Positions 52,372 to 64,000 of a stretch of 64,000 nt of DNA are shown here, one piece after another. Numbering within the stretch: the stretch's first letter is position 1; each line of letters opens with the position of its first letter. The position numbers and the translations under genes were made by a program. The notes beneath the pieces were generated by a model. The model saw nothing but the letters and a program-made list of their open reading frames with translations, was not told the origin of the DNA and ran no database searches. Source of the DNA: Luscinia megarhynchos (lineage: Eukaryota > Chordata > Aves > Passeriformes > Turdidae); assembly GCA_034336665.1 (NCBI GenBank), contig JAPFBE010000002.1:82404905-82468904 (forward strand). Reading direction: 5' to 3'.

Positions 52372-55300
52372 GACTTCACCATTGATTATTCCTGAAGCTG
52401 TTTATTCCTGTTATTTTCTTCAGGACTTAATTGTAGATCCTTGCTTAGCTTCATAAGTGCAGAGTACTTATTTTTACTGGGAGACACAGGAATGATGAGA
52501 CTTGATATTGGGCAAAAAGAGATTAGTTTTGGCCTGCCTGTAGAGAAAATTGCAAGCAATGAATTTATTAAGGGAAACAGTATTTTTCAGTAGCACCGTT
52601 TCCCAGCACTAGTCGAGTTCTGTTGTTGTACTGTGGAGTTCTGTGCTGTATACACAGCTCTGTCCTGCAGCCCAGCATGTTTTGGTTTCTCCTGTCTGTC
52701 AGCAAACGCTCATGTACTTGGTATTTAAAAATAATTTTCCCTACCTACTGCTCTGACAGACTTTCTCCCTTTTTACGTCCATAAATTTAACCTCAGTGCC
52801 CTGAATTTCAACATCCCTCATGATTCATCCTCTTGTCCTGAGTTTTGCTCCTCATCAAGTTACTTTTCCTTTCACTCTCACAGCTAAGCTAGATGCACAG
52901 ATAGTGTTCAGACTGAAGAAAAACTAGAAAATTATGTCCACAACTTGGGTAGACCATGATAAGGACCATATGATCAATACAATTTAGACATAATTTTTAA
53001 GTACATTCCTTTGCTCCATTACAAAATACAGCCTTGCATACTTATAATCTAGGTAAAAGATCTCTCTTTTAGGTAAAAATCTCTCTTTTGCAGTTTGAGT
53101 TACATGATTATTCAGTGGCTAGAAAGACAATGGGGCATGTGAACAAAGTGTTTTTTCTCCATAAAAAAAAAAAGAGGGGAAATGAAGAATGTTTATTTTG
53201 GGAGGAGAAGATGATTGTTCTCTCTCCCACTCACTCTGTTTACATACACATGTACACCACTATACATCATGGAAAAAAACGTTTAGATTATTATAGTTCA
53301 ATAAGGGAGGTAATGTGACCATTCAGAAATTTTGGGGGAGTACTCATTCAGTGATGGAGAAATTAATATAAGCTTATCAGACAGGGTAGAGCTCAGTGGA
53401 ATTAACTTTCATTAGAAGATTAGTCCTGTTCCTGGTTGATGTCTAGAGTGTACTGAGTGTCTAAAATTATTCTACTCAACCTAGACCTCTTTTTTGTCAT
53501 TGGTTCCGTGGCTGTTTTGACAGCAATGTGGTTTTCTGCACACTTGGTGATCTTCCCACTTCCTGAATGAATGTTGAACCTTCATTCATATAATCTGATG
53601 AGCATTAACATTATGCCAGTAAACTTATTTTTCATAGATGCTTTTTTGCACCCTCTTTTGTCTTATAATTCAGAAAAAACCACTCCTTTTGAGTTGTATC
53701 CCAACTAGTAACACACAATAATTTTGATACTTTTCTGAACAATATTGTATTTTACTTCATTTGGTCATATTAAATAAGAATTAACAATTTTTGTGGCAAT
53801 TAATTACATAATATGATCTTAGTAGTAGATCAAGACTTCTCTGTTTCCTTCTATTTTGTCAAACAATACTGTATTTTCTCATGAAAGTGATAACTTGCAG
53901 AAATAGAAATGTAATATAGACAAACTGGTGGAAATTATAACAGTGGAGAAGCAGGCATAAGCAGAATGGAGCAATTTCACAAGTGTTTATGCCAGTGAAT
54001 GCCATGTGTTCCTTTTAAAACATTTTTAATACAATACCAAAACTGTTAGCATAAAAGGATAATTACAACGTTACTTTTAGTTGCTCTGAAAATAAATCGC
54101 CAGTACAGAGAACCATAAAAGGAACAGGAATGCAACTTCATTCCACTCTCAAATTCATCATTTAGACATTCAGAGCATGTACATTATCTTTTGATTTTGC
54201 AGAAGTATTTAATAAAATGATAAATAATAAATGTGTATTCTTGAGAGTGCAGCTTTTTAAAGAAAAGGTCATGAAAAGAATCACAGTTGCAAGGAAGAAC
54301 AGATGTGCTCCTTGCTATTGAACTCCAAAGCTCTTTCAGATATCTGTTAACCTGATTTTCATGTGACTGTTTACCCAGATTCATCATATGCAGCACTTAT
54401 GAAGCTAATATTATTTTATCTCAGCATCATTATTTCTTACCCCAGTTAATCTGCATTTGACTGTTTCCTCCCATATTCTCACTAGTTAATCTTCCTAAAC
54501 AGGATTGTGGCAAGGAAACAGGTCTTGAGGCTTAATGCACCATTGGCACTTCTGTGGAAGTACAAGGAAAGCAGGGCAGGTGGTGCAAAGCATTTAATGC
54601 ATCCTGATAAGAGACTGAAAAATAACAACGTGGCCACCTGCAAATGCTAACTCTTTTCAAACCTCATGGATTCCAAAGTCCTGCAGCAAAGGACCTGCAG
54701 CTCCAATGACCCAAGAAGCCCTTTCCATACATGTTTTTTGGACTGACACCCCCTCCAGTGCCCAATCAAAGTACTCGGTCAGATTTTTTATTCAAAATGA
54801 ACGTGTTATAAACTGAGGCTAAAGGATCCTCTCTTATGAAATAGTTGATTTATAAATTCAGTATCTCACAGACCAAACATTATTTAGTACTATGATCTTC
54901 CACAAATTTCTTACATTTTCTTAAAGGATTCTTCTCACATAGTGTTGTTTCTAAAAATTAAATCCTAAGGAAGAAGGAAAGGTTCACAGACTCCCCTAAA
55001 ATTTAGTAAGTCCTGATTTCTAAGCAGAAATACAGTAGAAAGTGAAGAATCCTTTTCTAAAATTAACCTGTTCTTAACATCTTTTCTGTTTGATAGATTA
55101 AGTCCAGCTGACACTCCCTAGTGGAGTAATTACAAAAGGAGCAGGTAGTTCTTGAGGTAGCCATGACACAAAATGCCTAAGTCTTCCTAATGTAAAAGTG
55201 TTTAGGTAGCTTTTGTGTAATAATTTGTATGTTTGAGTTTAAACTGTGAATCAAAGATATGATGCCATCTTATAAAACTTCCTTCATGTGTAGGTAGAAC

Positions 55301-55394
55301 AGCCTTCCATCAGTAACCTTGGATATGATGCCAATATGCAATGAGAAACCACAAGAAAACAAAAGAAAATATTAGTCTGATTAACAGAAAATCA

Positions 55395-55485
55395 TCAAAT
55401 CATGTGATGATGGAATACTTTGGGTTGGAAGATACCTTAAAAATCATGTAATTCCAAGCTTTCTGCCATGGGCAGGATACCTGCA
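55395..55485 (-). mobile_element. CR1 3' fragment (inverted, decayed)
   Basis: atgatggaatactttgggtt, then ggaagataccttaaaaatca and ccatgggcagg, is the reverse complement of a degraded CR1 3' end. The remnant is about 90 bp. Confidence 0.7.
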
Positions 55486-58400
55486 AAAGCACTGAAAAAA
55501 AAAAAATTGGTGTCAAACTGCTAAATACTGAGTAAAGACTCCCTCTTTTATTGCCTCAAAGTGACTGGAGGTTATGATTTAAAATGTAGTAGTTGGATCT
55601 ATGTCCCAAGAGTTTGCCTCAGCTGGCAGGCAGAGCTGCTCAGCTGAAAGGATCTGCCTCCCTGCACCTCAGGGGAGCATGGACTAGGGACTCAGGGCAG
55701 TGCAAAGGGCAATGACCACAGTGCTTGATGCTTTAGTCAGCTGAAAACAAAATTCAAATTTCCTATGATGTCAGTTATGTCAGTTATGTATGTTATCTAT
55801 GAATTTGGTTTAGGAGTCTAAAATATAATCAAAGCCTCTGTGATAAAAACCCTCTGTAATAAAAATAGGTACAATTCTCTGGTAGTCTCACCCAATCTCA
55901 AAGGATAAATTCTGAACTCTTCAGTGGCTCTTCAAATCTCACAGGGTAGCCCTCCCAGCACAGTTTTCTGAAGCTGCCTTCAGCAGTGTTCAACTCTGTT
56001 TTCCCCTGAAATTGCAAATTTCCCCATGTTCCCAATCTTCATATGATTGATGAAGTCTCCTTTCACAGTTAACTTTTTCTGTTTTAAATTGTTTCTCTTC
56101 TGTAAGAAATGCTATCCTTGGACATACTGAATTCAAAATGGAAACTACTGTGCCAATTATCTGTATTTCAAGTGGTCTGTTTGTACACTTGCTTATATCA
56201 AAAATCCTTTCCTAGGGTCCAGAGCTAGTTCCTAATTCCTAGGGTCCATGGCTATTCAGACCTTATGTCCCTGCAGACTTTCACTAGGATTACCATCCCT
56301 CTGCAGGCATTAGGGTTTTTGTCTACAGGTTCCTTTATGTTATTTGAGCCACAGATTTTCTGGGCAGTTGGCTACAATCATTCTTTTAATTAATTTTTAT
56401 CTGTCTATCCTGAACTGCATGAATGGGATGTTTTTCACCTTCCAACTGAAATTTGGCAGTGAGGATCAGTGATTTCTCCTAGTCTCATGTAGAAATTAAT
56501 TGTGCAATCTATGTCAAACCACAGACAGATATTTTTCTGTGTTTTGGAGTGTTTTCCATTTTCCATGTAGATCTTTGTCACTTCTTGGAGTGCACCCTAG
56601 GAAGCAATTTCTTCTGTTTTATCATCCATTTTACATATGATCATCACCTAACATTTAAGTTGTCTCTCCCAGAAATGATTGCTGGCTTCCTCTGACAGAT
56701 CTTTGTAGCTGTTTGCCAACATCTTGGCCACTAATTTTTCTTAATCCCATCACAAAATTCTACTTACACTCACTTTCCTACTTAGGAAGGAAAAAAGGTT
56801 TCCCATTTTTCTCTATAATTTCATTTGGTAAAATTGTCCAAATTTATAATTTTCTGTCTGTCAATTATACATGGACTTGAAAAGGGATTATCTGATACAC
56901 TTCAGTCATGCTGGATGCAACACAAAGCAAGCATAGTACCTGAGTCGAATGCTGTATGCTGAAAAAGGCACAGGTCCCTGAATTCAGGCACTCTCTGTCT
57001 CAACACAGATTTTTATGTATCAAGGCTTTCCAAAATAGAAAAGAAATATCTTTCATCATTCTTTACAGCTTAGAAGTTGTTAAAAAAATGCGAGTTCACT
57101 TCTTATTTAGTAATCTCAAATTGAAAATGTGGTTTAATGTTTTTTTTCCTCTGTTTTGTCTCCACACTCAAATTCCTATGGGTTTTCTCTCCCCCAAAAT
57201 ATGAAGCCACAATTGTTAGGAAAATAATATAACAAAGTAGCACAGAAAACATCATTATTCTGATGTATGCACCTCTAATGGCCCCACAGCCTCAGAAAGG
57301 ACACAGAGCTAAAGCAAGTAGGAAGAGATTGCAGCAGGGATGATGAAGAATGTGGAACAGGATTTTTTCAATCCAGAAAAAAAATTACTGAAGGAGATGT
57401 TTGAGGCCCATAAAGTCAGGGATACTGTGGAAAAAGGTGACTACAGAATGATTTATTCATTGTTCTCACAAGCAAGAACTAGAGCATTGCAGACAATTAC
57501 CAGGCAAACAAGCAAGAGTACAAATTTAGATTAAGGGACCCATTCTGTATATACTGTATGGACCTGATGTATATACTGGCTCAAAAAGAGATTAGACAAA
57601 ATAAGTTGGGTTTGATCTAGCAATGGCAATTAAACACAAAAAGGTCTAACTCAACCTCTAAACCAGCCATAAAAAAAATAAAATAAAAAAGGTGTTCCTT
57701 CCTATACTTTTCTTACATACGTTTCTTAGGCATTGGTATTAGCTATGCTGACAGAATAACTGGATCTTTGTTTTTTCCTGATTATTGCCATTTTTCTTTT
57801 CTTATGTTTTGTTCCTATATGCCTCTGGTCTGGGAGTTGGAAAAAGCAGTCTTATTGCTAGACTGTGTGGATGTTGGGAACCAGAAGTTTGTGTAACTTA
57901 TCCAGCATGGTAGATTCAGGTCTTTAAAGAAACATCTCTTTCCTCACTCTGAAGTCTTCATCTATTGTAAAATTTTGGTTGGTTTTTGGCAAAAGTCTAT
58001 GTAGCTCATATCAAAGCTGTTTTTCATCATCCCAGTTAAAGAGGTTAACATTTCGTTAAGCTTTTTTCTTTACTACTGCTCAATAGTATATTTCTCCTAC
58101 CAACAGTATTCTAACTATGATCTTAGCTTAATTATAAATTATTTTAAATAAAATTGGTGCATAACTCAACTGATTGCTGTGCTTACCTGACACACTTTTA
58201 TGAAACCTCAAATTTAATGGTAATCTAGAGAGGTTGATGGAATAGCTACATATTTGCATGGGTATAAGCAAAGACAGGAGGTGTCTTTAGTAGACATTGG
58301 CACCAATAGTTTAGCTATGCAGTCTGTACCTTTCTACTATATATGACATTTCATAGAGTAAAATAAGGTTTACATTAAAATTTAAAACATTCTGTAAATA

Positions 58401-61400
58401 TTTACAGGGAAAAAATGTTCTCATATGCTCATTTGTCACATTTGTTCTTGGAGAACATTCTTCCTCTCTTTTCATGCATGCAGAACTGAACTCATCCGTG
58501 TACTAAATGACCCTGAATCTAAAGATAGTCTCCAAACTAAACATAAAGGCATTAATATTATTAAACATGGAGAGACTGAATTAGGGTAGCTGTAGAGAAA
58601 ATTTAAAGTTTATTAACTAGACTTTATTAAAACATTAACTAAAGACTTGCATTATAAAATTAAGAAAAGAGTCAACTATTTTTGATGAACTACGTAATAG
58701 ATGTAAAAAATGTATTCAAATAACTCATTTGCTCAACTCAGTGGGTTGCTTCTATTCTAATTGAATTTTGAAGACCTCTCTAAACAAGAATGCTGGTGCA
58801 GAATCCTGACATTTGTCAAATCCACAAAGGATTATTTTAGAAAGTAACAATAGCCAGTATTCATACAGAAAAAAAAAGGAATTTTAATTAACAAAATGTG
58901 TATCTTTTTTGTTTTGTTTCTGAAACAAAAGAAGCATGGTAGAAGGGAAGAAATAAGCAAAGAATTATTGACTTGATTTTTAGGGTTCTGACAACCCAGA
59001 GCTCCTGAAAGATTGCTCCAAAAGAAGTGGGGGGAAAATTTCTCAGCTCCTGTGTGAAATAGCTTATGTACTTTAGCTGAAATTTATGGAGGAAGATGTA
59101 ACAAACATACATTTTCTAAAATAAAAAGTTAGGTTGGTTATTTGGGCATTATTTTTAGTGTATCATTTATATATAAGAATATTTCAAATTAAATATACAT
59201 TGTGAGATATGCCAAACAGCTGGACTGTTGCCCTGATTGTAGGAGTTGATGCTGGACTGATAAAAGCAATTTTTCCTGTACAACATATGATACAGACACA
59301 AGTGGGTGGAAATAAACACAATATATACACATTTCTTTGTGTATGACTATAAATATGCATGTGCATACAGACACACATGTGTACTGCAAAGGAGTAGCCT
59401 CAGTCTGGACTGGGGGCTGCAGGTGACCTGCCTATTTCATCTGTCTGTAAATTGGCCCCTGGGCTTCTGGGCAGATGAGTCAGAAGAAGTTGGGTTTGTA
59501 CCACTGTGCACTCTTGAGTTCAAATCTTGATGTGCCTTTACTAGTCCAAAAAGGTTTTTACATTGCTGACAGTCACCAGCTGAGTAAGTTTGGGGTTCTG
59601 CCACCTTCTAGGTTTGGTTCTGGTATTTTTGTGGCTGCTTGTAGTTCCTGTTGGAGTCCATAGGCTTTCTATTTTCAGTTAGCATTGGCTGTTAACTTCT
59701 CTGGGACTGAAAATTCATACATTTGCTATAGTTGGTACTCCAGCTTTGTAGTCATGTTGTTTCAAAATTTTCCCACTGAGTACAGATGCAGCCTAGGCAG
59801 CTGGTTTAAACTAGACTCCTAGTTTTAGTAGGCAGAAATGAGATGACTCTTGGTGCATATCATGGGCCACACAGCACAGAAGGGTTGCAAATACCTGAGC
59901 TAACTCCAGGCAAACCAGTGACATATTCTGCAAAACTTATTTAGCTTGGCCAAACCCAGCACTGATGTTTCCAGCACCTGAGTTGGGGCTAAAGTACTGG
60001 GTCCACTGAGCTATCTAAGTAAACATATTATGTCACTCAGCATGAACCACTGGGTTTTTTGGGTTTTTTTCCTTTCTCTTTAGTTAAGAGACTCTTTCCT
60101 TCTCTAAACCACAGCAACACCTTTGTCCTTAGATGGGTCACTTACCACTAGCAATAGGGACTGCTATGACCCTTGAAAAAGAAAAGAATTCTTTGAATTA
60201 TACTGGTGCTGCTTTTTATTTTAAAAAGGTAATACAAGGAGATAAAGAAGAGGCACACATTTCAGTGTCCCTTCCACTGAGGAAATCATAATCCTCACTT
60301 CAATATGCCAGTCTGAAATAACACTATGAAAAGGAAGTTGATACAAACCCTTTCTCAATATAGAAACACATGAAAAGATTTGTAGGATGTTATTTGCTAG
60401 TACATTTGAAATATTCTATGCTGATGGAGATTATCCAGATGGCAGGAAGTTTTTTGCTGAGTTACTGGGGGTAGTGTAAATTTGGTGCCATTTCTTTCTA
60501 TGCTGCAGCCTGAGGTTTTTATCTGCTGTACCATTAAGATTGCAAACTCTTTTAGAAAAAAACCCCTCAGATTATGAGTTCATACAGTGTTTTCTATATT
60601 CAGGTCCAAGCTTTCTTAGTCTTCCAGCATTATCATTAACTAAATATGCAGAAAAAAGTAGCCAGATTCTGAAATACAAATTGCAAGTATTGTATAATCC
60701 TGGCAAAACTGATCAAAATTGTGAACATTATTCACAGACCTACGCTCATAAGAGATTTTGCAGGTGAACAAAATTATCTTGAGGTTGGCATTAATTATAT
60801 ACCTCTCACCTTTTTATTTTCAGTTATTTACTCTTTAGGCGACAGCCTAAATTATACATGGAAGATAATGAACCTCATGTCTGAGGGATCTTTGGAAAGT
60901 ATGAGATATTTAGATCATCTTGGATGGGACACCTTATTAGCTGAAGAAGTAAAATTTATTTCTTAAAGGTCAGCATAAGTGAAGAAGCTTAAGTCATTCA
61001 GTATTTTGTAGGATACACCAGATGCATTGGGCCAAATTTGTATCAGCACATTTGGTCTGTAATCAATATTAGCTACTGCAATAGTAACAGTAGAAGAATT
61101 TTAGTCAATGAAATTTTACTGCTTTCTATCTGTTACTCTCCGTCCTGAAATGCTAGATTGTGAAATGATGTCCAGTGTGGCCTTACATGTAATCTATGTG
61201 AATGGAAGGTTTTTAAGAGTTCCAGGTTATGCACACACATTAAGGCTCCACATACGGTGGTTCAAATCCCATTTGAACTCATTAATATGGTAATAGTATG
61301 GCAAACTGGCTTTCAAACAGCTGAGGAAATGTTATTTGCAGCACAGTGGCTCTGAGGCCAAATATGTTGTTTGCAAGGTAACTTCAATTTTACATCTGCA

Positions 61401-61685
61401 ATTGAAATCCTGCCTGAAAGTTTTAAATCTGTAGCAGTGCCATACCTGAGAGAAGGTTCTATTGTATTAAAGTGTTAAATCACACAGGGTGGTCCCCTGG
61501 CACTGATCCAGTGGGCACAGTTACACAAATCCATACTGTGACACACCAAAACAGACTTTGGATGTGATTTCTGGCCCATTTGAACTCATGAATCAGAACA
61601 TCTTTGGAGGTGCTCTACAACTTTAAGCTGACACTGTGCTAGAGACTCTTGAAAATGTAGCAGAAAAATTATCTAGCTCCTAACA

Positions 61686-61999
61686 GAAGCCTTCCAGTAC
61701 CCAAAAGGGGACTTATGAAAAAGCTGGAGAATGACTTTTCACAAGGGCATGTAGTGACAGGGCAAAAGTTAATGGGTTTAAATTGAAAGAGGGAAGGTTT
61801 AGATTAAATATTAGGAAGAAATTCTTTACTCAGGGTGTGGTGAAGCACTGGAGCAGGTTGCTCAACCTCTGGAAGTGTTCAAGGCCAGGCTGGATGGGGC
61901 TTGGAGCAAGGTGGTCTAGTGAAAGGTGTCCTTGCTCATGGCAGGGGGGTTGGAACTAGATAATTTTTAAGGTTCCAACTCAACACATTCCATGCATCA
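61686..61999 (+). mobile_element. CR1 LINE fragment (3' end)
   Basis: It runs from agccttccagtacccaaaag through aagctggagaatgac, gggcatgtagtgacagggca, attaggaagaaattcttta, gagcaggttgctcaacctct and ggcaggggggttggaacta to ttccaactcaacacattcca. These are consecutive landmarks of the CR1 3' region in plus orientation. It is 5'-truncated with no reverse transcriptase. Confidence 0.92.
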
Positions 62000-64000
62000 G
62001 ATTGTGTCTTGATACTGTATTTCCTCATGTAGAGATAGCTGTGGATTACCAGATACAAACAAATGAAAGAGAAAAATAAAATTGTTTTCTATTAGCAGTG
62101 GCATCTTTGGGATTCGTAGATTGTGTGAGCATGTCTGAAGAGGCACTGCTATGACTAAAACACCATGGAAATGAGAGATGTTTAATGACAACAGCACACA
62201 TTCCTCTGCCAGAATTACAAACAATGTGAAAACTTACAAAATAAAACTGAAATCCGTGATTTTGTCAGATAAACATGACATCAGCAGATAAAAATACATT
62301 TGAATTTTGCTTGGAAATAATTTTTTACTGTTATTTCTGGATAGATTCTGGTGCCCACCAACTGACTCAGATTCTAGTCAGTGAGTTTAGTGCTGACCAT
62401 TAAAATTAAGGTGTTTTGTTGGCGAATATGGTCCCTTTGTAAAATCCTCATTAAGATTTAAAGTATTTGCACCCTATATATTTGCACCCATAAGAAGGGA
62501 AATGTATGGCCTCATTAAAATAACATAGCTTCCACTGAAATTCTGGAACTCTGAGGCATTCAGAGATTCCACTCTTCCAGCCTATGGTAACCATAAGGTG
62601 ACAGATGTAACCTGGAAGCCAGGCTGGCTGATGGATGGAGCAGGTTACCTAGGGACCACACAGTACAGGCAGTTTGAAAGAGCATGATTTACAAAATAGA
62701 TGTGGCAAGTCTCTGCAGTGCTTTGCAGAGCATAAGAAACCTCAGAAAACCCAGTTTGGTTGTTCTGCACTGAAATAATGCTCAGGACTCTGGCACACAG
62801 TGTTTTCAATGAATGCAATCTGAGGTCTCAAGAAAACACATAACCTAATAGACACAGAACTTTGCAAAATCACACCAGCTTAATATATATTAACCTTCTA
62901 CAGGGCATTTCAAAATTACCTGACTGACTTGCAAGACAAATGTCTCTTCAGTGCTGACATTTGGACTCACCAAGGCTTTTGACACTTGATGATAACATAT
63001 TGCTCTTAAAAGGCAAAAATACTGGACCAGACCTGCACTGTCCTTGGCAAACTGTGTTCTCTGTAGACTCTGCAGCTCCTGAGTGCAGAGAACAATGTGT
63101 GACAAGTACACACCTTGCTTTCCACCCTGTTTACATATTCATCTTTTTACATGTTTGCAAAACATATTTCATCTCAGCAGGATGTTCTTTCGTATTTTTT
63201 TCTGGCAGAATACAAACAAGATCATATATTGCTTTTCTGCAGTACATCCTCTTAAGTAACATCAGCAGATTGCAGCACCAACAGAGGTTCAGGACACCGT
63301 GCTCCACTCAAGTGCCAATAGTTCTGTACTGGTTTTGTCCCATCTCTACTGAAGATGGAATTATAAGGGAAACAAATCATGTTTCATAAAATTAGAGTGT
63401 CTGAAACTAATTACACTGTCCTCCTCTAAGACATTCTGAAAACTTTTAGTGGAGTACACAGGCAGCTGCAATAATATAATTTGAGCATATAAATGAATAA
63501 CTACAGCCGGTTTCTAAGCTGATGGATCTGATGAATTATAAAGGTCACTCTCATAGACAAAAAGGTGGATTTGGATCAAAACAGAGGAAGCAGATTGAAT
63601 GTATTCATAACAAAAAACCCAAACCAAATGAAACAAAACCCCACCATTTTCTTTAGTTTTTCAAACTGTTTTATGATTTTTTTTTCTTATGGGTTGCTTT
63701 CCCAACACTTCTTTCCTCAAAAAAACATGTAACTTTTTATTTGTGCTTTTAGTTTCTCTCCCTGATGAAGCATTATGATGTAATACTTTTTGCCAAGCTC
63801 TAAGACACCATGTGATTTGCAGATCACCTTGTGATCATAAAGATGTGAAATTATTTTAATCAAAACAGAAATAGTCAGCAATGTAGAGATTCTCTCTCCA
63901 GCCTCTTCACTACTTGTGAACTATCTACATTGTGTTTCTCCATGTTAGCCCATTAAAAACTCCTTTTGTTATGCAGAAAAATTATAACTTTATTTTGGTT

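Larger units (their letters stand above)
1..64000 (+). other. RIMS2: RIMS2 gene, internal portion (four exons, neither gene end present)
   Basis: The four supported exons all lie on the + strand with compatible phases and encode the C2A-C2B linker of a RIM protein. RIM proteins are presynaptic active-zone scaffolds that bind Rab3, Munc13, RIM-binding protein and calcium channels; this is family knowledge, since none of those binding domains is in the window. I chose RIMS2 over its paralogue RIMS1 because the last exon reads LEKNDGSQSD and AKMVAIVGLSRKSRS and the second reads SYMSVQSERPRGNKKI, which fit remembered vertebrate RIM2 better than RIM1. The start codon, the stop codon and the promoter of the long form are not here. 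Introns are large and AT-rich. Paralogue assignment is from remembered family sequence, not from a search. Confidence 0.93.
37235..64000 (+). other. RIMS2 intron, first 26.8 kb (acceptor outside window)
   Basis: No sequence matching the next expected RIM2 segment (the KKLRSTVQRSTETG type preceding C2B) was found, so the rest of the window is taken as a single large intron. It contains the minisatellite, CR1 pieces, a pentanucleotide repeat and the candidate microexon, listed separately. Otherwise it is AT-rich with short chance open frames. Small local duplications occur at 44200-44270, 47941-47978 and 53050-53095. Confidence 0.75.

Noticed and set aside
57340..57534. A hydrophilic 64-residue open frame (starts MMKNVEQDFFNPEKK)
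   Set aside because: The composition is protein-like but short, with no splice sites in matching phase for RIMS2, no homology I recognise and no neighbouring coding signal. It may be an old repeat remnant.
1..64000. Assignment of the gene to RIMS1 instead of RIMS2
   Set aside because: The exon at 36993 has LEKNDGSQSD and KMVAIVGLSRKSRS, and the exon at 19077 ends PRGNKKI. From memory these fit RIM2, while RIM1 differs at those positions.
1..64000. tRNA, rRNA, CRISPR arrays, operons or viral genes
   Set aside because: None was recognised. The window is vertebrate intron and exon sequence with CR1 repeats.

Overview
The window looks like bird nuclear DNA. It is AT-rich, has almost no long open reading frames, and carries several degraded CR1 retrotransposon copies whose 3' ends read like the avian family (GGTCCCTTCCAACCCAAAC followed by TTCTATGA-type repeats, in either orientation). 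Nothing bacterial or viral was seen.

One gene explains the window: an internal part of RIMS2 (RIM2, regulating synaptic membrane exocytosis protein 2), read on the + strand. Four exons are supported. They lie at 892-992, 19077-19249, 20215-20454 and 36993-37234. All splice phases agree (0 at 992/19077, 2 at 19249/20215, 2 at 20454/36993, 1 at the exit at 37234), and the joined frame stays open. The encoded protein is the flexible linker between the C2A and C2B domains of RIM2. The Zn finger, PDZ, C2A and C2B domains are outside the window. RIM2 is an active-zone scaffold that couples vesicle priming to presynaptic calcium channels.

Layout: 1-891 is the end of an intron. Intron 993-19076 begins with a non-canonical GC donor and carries a CR1 copy and a small CpG-rich patch. 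Intron 19250-20214 is short. Intron 20455-36992 holds a perfect GATA microsatellite and the longest CR1 copy. 37235-64000 is the 5' 26.8 kb of an intron whose acceptor is beyond the window. It holds a 44-bp minisatellite, several CR1 pieces and a candidate microexon near 49700.

The most interesting element is the exon at 20215-20454. It is a frame-neutral 240-nt exon coding for a strongly acidic Glu/Asp-rich segment. It sits between two exons that already join in frame without it, and two TGCATG (RBFOX-type) motifs lie just upstream. It therefore looks like a regulated cassette exon that would insert a highly charged segment into the RIM2 linker. No new multi-gene system was found; most of the window is ordinary intron.
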